A stretch of 5,002 bases of DNA, from assembly GCA_027040585.1 (NCBI GenBank), contig JALULU010000468.1, forward strand, positions 1 through 5,002. Reading direction: 5' to 3'. The notes under the pieces were generated by a model. That model ran no database searches. It was not told the origin of the DNA and saw only the letters and a program-made list of their open reading frames with translations. The translations under genes were made by a program, and so were the position numbers. The DNA is from Acidobacteriota bacterium (GTDB lineage: Bacteria; Acidobacteriota; JAAYUB01; JAMOQF01). Shown piece after piece: positions 1-4,489 of the stretch (the first letter of the stretch is position 1; each line of letters opens with the position of its first letter).

Positions 1-1287
1 GTTGGAAGGCCAAACGTTGGTAAATCTACACTTTTTAATACCATTGTAGGTTGGAGAAGGTCTATAGTCGGTGATGAGGAAGGAATAACAAGGGATAGGA
101 TTTATGAAGATGTGGAATTTGATGGGAGGACTTTTGAGTTAGTTGATACAGGTGGAATTATTCCTGATGAAAAAAATCTTATAGTGTCTGAAATTTTAAA
201 ACATGCAAAGATAGCAATCGATGAAGCTGATTTTATAATTCAAGTGGTGGATGCAAAATCTGGAATTCATCCCCTTGATAGGGAAATTTTTAGATTACTT
301 AAAAAATCCGGGAAAAATTTTGTTTTAGCTGTTAATAAGGTTGATGATCCTAAACATGAAGATAGAATAATTGAATTTTATGAACTTGGAGCAGAGATAA
401 TATTTCCCATATCAGCGGAACACAAAAGAGGATTATATGATTTATTTGACCATATTTTTAAGTATTTACCCGAAATAAAATTTGAAGAGGTTGAAGAAAA
501 TATTATAAAGGTTGCTGTTATAGGTAAGCCAAATTCGGGAAAATCTTCTTTTATTAACAGCCTACTTAGTTCTGAGAGAGTTATTGTAAGTGAAATTCCA
601 GGTACTACGAGAGATTGCGTAGATGTGTCAATAAAATACAATGGAAAGGAATATGTTTTTATAGATACAGCTGGAATAAGAAGAATGAGCAAAGTAAATA
701 TGCGAGCTGAAAAGGTAAGTGTTGTTTTGGCAAAAAAATATCTGGAAAGGGCTGATGTTGTTTTACACATGATTGATGTTTCAGTAGGAGTTACACACCA
801 CGATGCCACTGTAGCCTCTCTTGCTATAAAAGCGGGAAAAAGTTTAATATTTTTAGGTAATAAGTATGATTTATTTCGCAATAAAGCTGCGGAGAGAAAG
901 ACATTTGAGCATAAGTTGAGGGAAAAATTGAAATTTGCCGATTTTGCCCCTCTTCTTTTTATTTCTGCTTTAAATAAGAAGAATGTGTTTAAGGTATTTC
1001 CACTTATTGAGGAAGTTATAAATGAAAGATTTAAAAGAATTCCGACCTCTGAACTCAACAAATTTTATAGGGATTTGATCTCAAAAAGGGATATTGAATT
1101 TGAAACTAATGTTGGAAAAGATGTTAAATATATGACACAGGTAGGTGTGGCACCACCAAAATTTGTTATTTTTGTCAAAAAAATAAAAAAAATAAAAAGT
1201 TCAGAAGAGAGATTTATAATAAATCAACTTAGAAAAAACTTTGAATTTAAAGGAAATCCTATTATACTTAAGGTGAAAGAAAGCTAA
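1..1287 (+). CDS. der: Ribosome-assembly GTPase Der (EngA), 5' truncated by window edge
   Basis: Der is a tandem-domain GTPase that binds the 50S precursor and helps its late maturation. The reading frame is open from base 1, so 428 residues are visible. By comparison with the usual Der N-terminus only about 8 residues are missing. The first G domain shows GRPNVGKS (fragment residues 2-9), DTGG (49-52), NKVD (112-115) and SAE (138-140). The second shows GKPNSGKSS (175-183), GTTRD, DTAG (222-225), NKYD (287-290) and SAL (322-324). The C-terminal KH-like domain (about 349-428) has the family signature KYMTQ, then APPKFVIFV, QLRKNF and the terminal GNPIILK. Two complete G domains plus the KH-like domain are diagnostic of Der. 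One oddity is a lysine-rich KKIKKIK segment where most Der proteins have an asparagine and a short acidic turn. The next gene starts 14 bases after the stop, so co-transcription is likely. Confidence 0.97.
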   Translation, partial: VGRPNVGKSTLFNTIVGWRRSIVGDEEGITRDRIYEDVEFDGRTFELVDTGGIIPDEKNLIVSEILKHAKIAIDEADFIIQVVDAKSGIHPLDREIFRLLKKSGKNFVLAVNKVDDPKHEDRIIEFYELGAEIIFPISAEHKRGLYDLFDHIFKYLPEIKFEEVEENIIKVAVIGKPNSGKSSFINSLLSSERVIVSEIPGTTRDCVDVSIKYNGKEYVFIDTAGIRRMSKVNMRAEKVSVVLAKKYLERADVVLHMIDVSVGVTHHDATVASLAIKAGKSLIFLGNKYDLFRNKAAERKTFEHKLREKLKFADFAPLLFISALNKKNVFKVFPLIEEVINERFKRIPTSELNKFYRDLISKRDIEFETNVGKDVKYMTQVGVAPPKFVIFVKKIKKIKSSEERFIINQLRKNFEFKGNPIILKVKES

Positions 1288-1289
1288 TT

Positions 1290-1293
1290 GGAG
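1290..1293 (+). promoter_or_regulatory. Shine-Dalgarno site deciding the start of the Hfq-like gene
   Basis: GGAG sits 8 bases before ATG 1302, a normal spacing. The alternative in-frame GTG at 1293 overlaps this motif and so cannot use it. The site lies in the 14-base gap after the der stop codon. Confidence 0.65.
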
Positions 1294-1301
1294 TGCTTAA
1301 A

Positions 1302-1622
1302 ATGAGAAAATTAATAAAGCCATCGGAAGAAGAACTTGAAAATTTAAAAAAAGAGTGGGTTCATAAGTCGAAAGTTACTGAAAAAAGAGCTCCTAAAGAA
1401 AAAACTTTAAGAGAAGTTAAATTTATTTCAAGGAAAAGTGAGGAAAGGTCTACGGTACTTGTCAAATTAAAAAGTGGCGATGAGGTTAAAGGCTGGATAG
1501 AATATTATGATAAAAGTTTTATCAGGGTAACTGTTAATAATGGGTCAAATAAGTTTATTTTTAAAAAAGATATTCTCTATATTGCGGAAATTGGAAAAGA
1601 TAAATTGAGGAAATTTTATTAA
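1302..1622 (+). CDS. Hfq/Sm-like RNA-binding protein with charged N-terminal extension
   Basis: This 106-residue protein is best read as a divergent Hfq/Sm-like protein. Residues about 1-45 are highly charged and lysine-rich (starting MRKLIKPSEEEL) and look disordered or helical. Residues about 50-98 form the Sm-like part. TVLVKLKSGDEVKGWIEYYDKSF aligns with the Sm1 region of Hfq (strand, turn with G, then G-x-I-E-x-[FYW]-D). KFIFKKDILYIAE aligns with the Sm2 region, where FKK takes the place of the usual YKH. I recall similar 'G-x-IEWYD' proteins in Acidobacteriota annotated as Hfq family. If it works like Hfq it would form a ring and chaperone RNA pairing, but the altered Sm2 motif and long tail leave its specificity open. 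ATG 1302 is chosen because GGAG at 1290-1293 lies 8 bases upstream; an in-frame GTG at 1293 overlaps that site. The protein could instead be an unrelated small beta-barrel. The family call is inference from motif alignment. Confidence 0.7.
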   Translation: MRKLIKPSEEELENLKKEWVHKSKVTEKRAPKEKTLREVKFISRKSEERSTVLVKLKSGDEVKGWIEYYDKSFIRVTVNNGSNKFIFKKDILYIAEIGKDKLRKFY

Positions 1623-1667
1623 AAAAAAACTTGCATTGTTTTAAAACTTGTGGTTATATATATCGCT
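1608..1667 (+). promoter_or_regulatory. Predicted sigma-70-type promoter with UP-like element for the rpsP operon
   Basis: A TTGCAT -35 box (1631-1636) is followed after 17 bases by a TTATAT -10 box (1654-1659). TG at 1651-1652 sits one base before the -10, forming an extended -10. Transcription would start near 1665-1668, giving a leader of about 25 bases before rpsP. Directly upstream of the -35 is an A/T tract (1611-1629: AAATTTTATT followed by nine A). It matches the arrangement of a UP element, with a distal A/T-T block and a proximal A block, as in strong rRNA and ribosomal-protein promoters. The upstream part lies within the last codons of the Hfq-like gene. This fits a change of transcription unit between the Hfq-like gene and rpsP. 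The call rests on the sequence pattern only. Confidence 0.6.
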
Positions 1668-1681
1668 GAATTTTGATTTTT

Positions 1682-1686
1682 GGAGG
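1682..1686 (+). promoter_or_regulatory. Shine-Dalgarno site selecting a TTG start for rpsP
   Basis: GGAGG lies 5 bases before TTG 1692. An ATG at 1687 directly abuts the motif, is out of frame and meets a stop after three codons. The in-frame TTG at 1680 overlaps the motif itself. The site therefore points to TTG 1692 as the rpsP start. Confidence 0.65.
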
Positions 1687-1691
1687 ATGAG

Positions 1692-1958
1692 TTGTTAGCA
1701 ATTAGGTTGAGTAGAAAGGGAAGAAAAGGAAGGCCCTTTTATAGGGTTGTAGTAGCTGAGAAAACAGCGCCGAGGGATGGTAGATTTGTTGAGATTGTTG
1801 GTTATTATAATCCCGTTCCTGATCCAGATGTTATAGTTCTAAAAAAGGACAGGATAGCCTATTGGATTCAAAAGGGAGCCCAACCAACAGAAGCAGTAAG
1901 GAAGTTAGTAGCAAGGGCGCGGAGAAGAGAGAAATCTCAAGAAGAAATTAATAATTAA
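1692..1958 (+). CDS. rpsP: 30S ribosomal protein S16
   Basis: S16 is a structural and assembly protein of the small subunit body. The 88-residue product has the usual family length. It opens with the conserved pattern AIRLSRKGRKGRPFYRVVVAE (residues 3-23), followed by the PRDGRFVE segment (27-34) and GYYNP (37-41). These are hallmark S16 segments. The tail is basic, then polar (RARRREKSQEEINN). The start is TTG 1692: it gives an N-terminus M-L-A-I-R-L that fits the family's M-A-V-K-I-R-L, and GGAGG lies 5 bases upstream. An earlier in-frame TTG at 1680 would add four acidic residues and would overlap the ribosome binding site. This is the first gene of the block rpsP-khpA-rimM-trmD-rplS and is expected to be transcribed from the promoter just upstream. 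ffh, which precedes rpsP in many Firmicutes, is not here. Confidence 0.97.
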   Translation: MLAIRLSRKGRKGRPFYRVVVAEKTAPRDGRFVEIVGYYNPVPDPDVIVLKKDRIAYWIQKGAQPTEAVRKLVARARRREKSQEEINN

Positions 1959-1979
1959 ATTTCACTTTCAGGAGGAGTT

Positions 1980-2210
1980 ATGAAAGAACTATTAGAAATG
2001 ATTGCGAAAGTACTGGTTGATCACCCCGATCAGGTACAGGTAACAGAGGTTGAGGGTGAACAAACTACAGTGTTGGAGCTTAGAGTTGCTCCATCAGATC
2101 TTGGTAAAGTTATTGGAAAGCAGGGAAAAACAGCTCGTGCCATCAGGACAATTCTTGGTGCTGCAGGTATGAAAATGCACAAAAGATTTGTTCTTGAAAT
2201 TTTAGAATAA
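1980..2210 (+). CDS. khpA: KH-domain RNA-binding protein KhpA (YlqC family)
   Basis: This 76-residue protein is essentially a single KH domain. The signature GxxG loop is GKQG at residues 46-49, within LGKVIGKQGKTARAIRTIL (residues 41-59). In Gram-positive bacteria KhpA pairs with KhpB (Jag/EloR) and binds many transcripts, affecting cell elongation and division. That role is known for the family and only inferred here. The length and the position between rpsP and rimM are the typical family context. A strong site, AGGAGG at 1970-1975, precedes ATG 1980 by 4 bases. The 21-base gap after rpsP and the 1-base gap before rimM make it part of the same operon. The C-terminus (KRFVLEILE) is complete and no residue looks aberrant. 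Confidence 0.95.
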   Translation: MKELLEMIAKVLVDHPDQVQVTEVEGEQTTVLELRVAPSDLGKVIGKQGKTARAIRTILGAAGMKMHKRFVLEILE

Positions 2211-2211
2211 G

Positions 2212-2745
2212 GTGGAAAGAGACCTTATTTTAGTTGGTAAAATAATAAAACCCCATTCCATCAGGGGCGGCGTCACAGTTGAGACATACTGTGACGACCC
2301 TGGTGTGTTTAAAAAAGGCAAGAGATTGATAGGCTTGAAAGGAAAAGATCGGAGGGATTTTCTTATCTCTTCAGTAGGTAAGAAAAGAGGTAGGGTTATA
2401 CTTAATTTCAAAGAGGTAGAAGATAGAAATGATGCTGAAAAGCTAAGGAACTTTTCCCTCTTTGTTTATAGGAATGAGCTTTCAAATACAGAGGAAGGTG
2501 AATATTATTTTTGTGACCTTCTGGATTGTGAAGTTAAAGATGAGGAAAATAGGGTCTTTGGCAAAGTGGTGGCTATATTTGAAAACAACAACTACCCCAT
2601 TTTAAGAATTAGGGAAAATAAGGAAAATAGGGAAATTGAATTGCCCTTTGTTTCTAAATTTATTAAGAGTGTGAACCCAAATAAGTACATAGTTGTTGAT
2701 GGAGATTTAATTTACCAGCTAATGGAAATAAACTATCCTGAATAA
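2212..2745 (+). CDS. rimM: 16S rRNA processing/ribosome maturation factor RimM
   Basis: RimM binds S19 in the 30S head and is needed for efficient 16S rRNA processing. The 177 residues cover an N-terminal beta-barrel domain (about 5-86), with the signature region VGKIIKPHSIRGGVTVE (8-24), and a C-terminal PRC-barrel (about 95-168) with EGEYYFCDLLDCEV (95-108) and LPFVSKFIKSV (144-154). The usual signature has H-G and G-E; here these are H-S and G-G, a mild divergence. The start is GTG 2212, one base after the khpA stop. No convincing Shine-Dalgarno motif is present inside the khpA end, so translation is probably coupled to khpA. The stop overlaps the trmD start (TAATG). A 9-base imperfect triplication at 2611-2637 encodes REN-KEN-REI in the PRC-barrel. 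Identity is also supported by the position directly before trmD. Confidence 0.95.
   Translation: MERDLILVGKIIKPHSIRGGVTVETYCDDPGVFKKGKRLIGLKGKDRRDFLISSVGKKRGRVILNFKEVEDRNDAEKLRNFSLFVYRNELSNTEEGEYYFCDLLDCEVKDEENRVFGKVVAIFENNNYPILRIRENKENREIELPFVSKFIKSVNPNKYIVVDGDLIYQLMEINYPE
2611..2637 (+). repeat. Imperfect 3 x 9 bp tandem repeat inside rimM
   Basis: AGGGAAAAT, AAGGAAAAT and AGGGAAATT follow each other without gaps. They encode REN, KEN and REI in a charged loop before the conserved LPFV strand of the PRC-barrel. The unit length keeps the frame, so copy-number change would only alter loop length. It may be a slippage product or simply lysine/glutamate-rich coding sequence. Confidence 0.5.
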
Positions 2746-3449
2746 TGAAACTAAAAGTACTTACTATTTTTCCAGATTTTGTAAAATCCTTTTTTGATAC
2801 ATCGTTGATAAAGAGAGCTATTGAGCGTGAAATAATAAAATCTGAAGTTATAGATATCAGGGATTTTGCATTTGATAAACATAGGGTTGTGGATGATAGA
2901 CCTTTTGGTGGTGGCGAGGGAATGGTTTTAAAACCCGAACCTGTATCAAGGGCATTGGAGTCGGTTATGGAAGAGCATTCTGTTGTTGTTTATTTAACAC
3001 CAAGAGGTGAAGTCTTCAATTCAGATATGGCTAAAGAATTAGCTAATTTTAAAGATTTAATTTTTATATGTGGTAGGTATGAGGGCATGGACGAAAGAGT
3101 AGTTGAAAAATATGTAGATAGGGAAATTTCAATAGGTGATTTCATCCTTAATGGTGGAGAAGTAGCTGCAATGGCTGTTATAGAGTCAACAGTTAGGTTC
3201 CTTCCCGGGGTGGTTGGAAAAGAAGATAGCGTGAAAAATGAATCTTTTGAACATTTTTTACTTGAGCCGCCGGTTTATACAAGGCCTGCTGTTTTTATGG
3301 GTATGGAGGTTCCTGCAGTTTTAAGGAGTGGGAACCATAAAGAGATAGAAAAGTGGAAATTGGAAAGGTCTATTTCTGATACAATGAAGAGAAGGCCTGA
3401 TTTATTTGAAAAATATTTAAAATTTTTAGAAGGAGAAGAGAAAAAATGA
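2745..3449 (+). CDS. trmD: tRNA (guanine-N1-)-methyltransferase TrmD
   Basis: TrmD uses S-adenosylmethionine to methylate N1 of G37 next to the anticodon, which prevents +1 frameshifting. It works as a homodimer with a deep trefoil knot (SPOUT class). The 234-residue product carries the family signatures: DRPFGGGEGMVLKPEPV (residues 51-67), YLTPRGEVFN (83-92), FICGRYEGMDERV (107-119), IGDFILNGGEVAAMAVIE (130-147, knot), and the C-terminal TRPAVFMGMEVPAVLRSGNH (179-198) followed by RRPDL. Arg151 corresponds to E. coli Arg154. By my ungapped alignment the position of the proposed general base, E. coli Asp169, is Glu166 here (K-N-E-S-F where E. coli has T-E-D-S-F). The ATG shares its A with the rimM stop, and the stop overlaps the rplS start (ATGA), so all three genes look translationally coupled. 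Confidence 0.97.
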   Translation: MKLKVLTIFPDFVKSFFDTSLIKRAIEREIIKSEVIDIRDFAFDKHRVVDDRPFGGGEGMVLKPEPVSRALESVMEEHSVVVYLTPRGEVFNSDMAKELANFKDLIFICGRYEGMDERVVEKYVDREISIGDFILNGGEVAAMAVIESTVRFLPGVVGKEDSVKNESFEHFLLEPPVYTRPAVFMGMEVPAVLRSGNHKEIEKWKLERSISDTMKRRPDLFEKYLKFLEGEEKK

Positions 3450-3790
3450 ATCCTTTAGATTTTGTTGAGAAAGAACAATTAAAAAAAGATCTGCCAGAAT
3501 TGAGAATTGGCGATATTGTGAGAGTGCATGTAAAGATAAAAGAGGGAGAAAAGGAAAGAATTCAGGTGTTTGAGGGCGTTTTGATTGCCAGAAAACATGG
3601 TGGTATTAGAGAGACTATAACTGTAAGAAAAACTTCTTTTGGATATGGTGTAGAAAGGATATTTCCACTTCATTCACCTGTGGTTGATAAAGTTGAGGTG
3701 AGAAGGCATTCAAAGGTAAGAAGGGCAAAACTTTATTATTTAAGAGAATTGAGAGGAAAAGCTGCAAGGTTAAAGGAAGTTAAAAGGTAA
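3446..3790 (+). CDS. rplS: 50S ribosomal protein L19
   Basis: L19 lies at the 30S-50S interface. The 114-residue product matches the family along its whole length: EKEQLKKDLPELRIGD (residues 8-23), VRVHVKIKEG (25-34), ERIQVFEGVLIAR (37-49), TVRKTSFGYGVERIFPLHSP (59-78), and the terminal VRRAKLYYLRELRGKAAR (91-108). The length is normal. The ATG overlaps the trmD stop (ATGA) and is preceded by AGGAG at 3431-3435, 10 bases upstream and inside the trmD end. It therefore has its own ribosome binding site as well as coupling. A pyrimidine-rich gap of about 45 bases separates it from rnhB. No clear hairpin terminator follows, so read-through into rnhB is likely. Confidence 0.98.
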   Translation: MNPLDFVEKEQLKKDLPELRIGDIVRVHVKIKEGEKERIQVFEGVLIARKHGGIRETITVRKTSFGYGVERIFPLHSPVVDKVEVRRHSKVRRAKLYYLRELRGKAARLKEVKR

Positions 3791-3835
3791 AATTCTATTT
3801 ATTTTTCTTTCTGATTGGTGTAAAATCGATAATTG
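3791..3835 (+). promoter_or_regulatory. rplS-rnhB gap: T-rich tract and possible weak promoter
   Basis: The gap holds a pyrimidine-rich tract (3793-3811) and a TAAAAT hexamer (3821-3826) resembling a -10 box. The best -35 candidate, TTTATT at 3798-3803 with 17-base spacing, is poor. Initiation from TAAAAT would fall near 3833, just before the rnhB ATG at 3836, giving an almost leaderless message. There is no Shine-Dalgarno motif before that ATG. The T-rich tract could instead be an S1-binding translation enhancer on the operon transcript. No stem precedes it, so I do not call a terminator. Confidence 0.3.
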
Positions 3836-4489
3836 ATGGAACTTTTTAAATTAAATAAAATTTCATATCCCATTGAAGATTTTTTAGATGTGAATGTAGT
3901 TTGTGGTGTGGATGAGGCTGGGCGAGGGGCTTTAGCTGGTCCTGTGGTTGTAGCTTCTGTTATTCTTCCAATTGGATATAGAAACTCCCTTATTATTGAT
4001 TCTAAGAAAGTAAGCCCATCAAGGAGAAAAGAATTATTTGAAATTATAAAGAAAACAGCAATTGACTACTTCATAGCAGAAATTTCAAAAGATGAAATAG
4101 ATAAATTAAATATTTTAGAAGCTACAAAAAAAGGCATGGCTAATGCAATAAAAGGATTAAAACATAGTTTTGACTTATGTTTAATAGATGGAAATCATTC
4201 GCCTAAATTATATAACTACAATATAAAGGAAATTATAAAGGGAGATTCCCTTTCATTAAATATTGCGGCGGCTTCTATATTAGCGAAGGTCTATAGGGAT
4301 AGTAGGATGGAAAAATTAGCTTCTATTTATCCGGGATATGAATTTGAGAAAAATAAAGGATATGGAACTAAGAGGCATATTGAACTTTTAGAAATGAAAG
4401 GTGCTTCTCCTATTCACAGGAGCAGCTTTTCTCCCGTTAGAAAGGTTATATATGCAGGTAAATTATATGAACAAAGAAAAGATTATTAG
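3836..4489 (+). CDS. rnhB: Ribonuclease HII
   Basis: RNase HII cuts RNA in RNA-DNA hybrids and incises 5' of single ribonucleotides embedded in DNA, starting ribonucleotide excision repair. The 217-residue product has the catalytic set in family order: GVDEAGRG (Asp26, Glu27, with the G-R-G junction-recognition loop 29-31), LIDGNHSP (Asp118) and KGDSLSLNIAAASILAKVYRD (135-155, Asp137). It also has DSKKVSPSRR (55-64) and the conserved tyrosine in KGYGT (Tyr176). All expected metal ligands are present, so the enzyme should be active. ATG 3836 is chosen over the adjacent TTG 3833; neither has a visible Shine-Dalgarno site. About 22 residues precede the first conserved strand, a normal lead. The gene ends with TAG, and the next gene starts 23 bases inside its 3' end. 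It commonly follows rplS in bacterial genomes. Confidence 0.97.
   Translation: MELFKLNKISYPIEDFLDVNVVCGVDEAGRGALAGPVVVASVILPIGYRNSLIIDSKKVSPSRRKELFEIIKKTAIDYFIAEISKDEIDKLNILEATKKGMANAIKGLKHSFDLCLIDGNHSPKLYNYNIKEIIKGDSLSLNIAAASILAKVYRDSRMEKLASIYPGYEFEKNKGYGTKRHIELLEMKGASPIHRSSFSPVRKVIYAGKLYEQRKDY

Noticed and set aside
378..1061. Long minus-strand open frame of 227 codons opposite der
   Set aside because: It lies wholly antisense to an unmistakable der gene, its product has no recognisable motif and it looks like a complement of AT-rich codons. Treated as a shadow.
1293..1301. GTG at 1293 as the start of the Hfq-like protein
   Set aside because: It overlaps the GGAG ribosome binding site that is well spaced for ATG 1302.
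1680..1691. TTG at 1680 as the rpsP start
   Set aside because: It overlaps the GGAGG motif and would add an acidic E-D-E stretch not expected at the S16 N-terminus.
1623..1691. Riboswitch or ribosomal-protein leader upstream of rpsP
   Set aside because: The predicted transcribed leader is only about 25 bases, too short for a structured regulator, and no known motif is visible.
2202..2411. Minus-strand open frame of 69 codons opposite rimM
   Set aside because: Antisense to conserved RimM sequence, without a recognisable domain or ribosome binding site.
3479..3673. Minus-strand open frame of 64 codons opposite rplS
   Set aside because: Fully antisense to L19, low-complexity Ser/Phe/Tyr-rich product, no supporting signals.
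3768..3812. Rho-independent terminator after rplS
   Set aside because: There is a T-rich tract, but I find no stable G/C stem before it; pairing of AAAGGAA with the pyrimidine tract would be weak.
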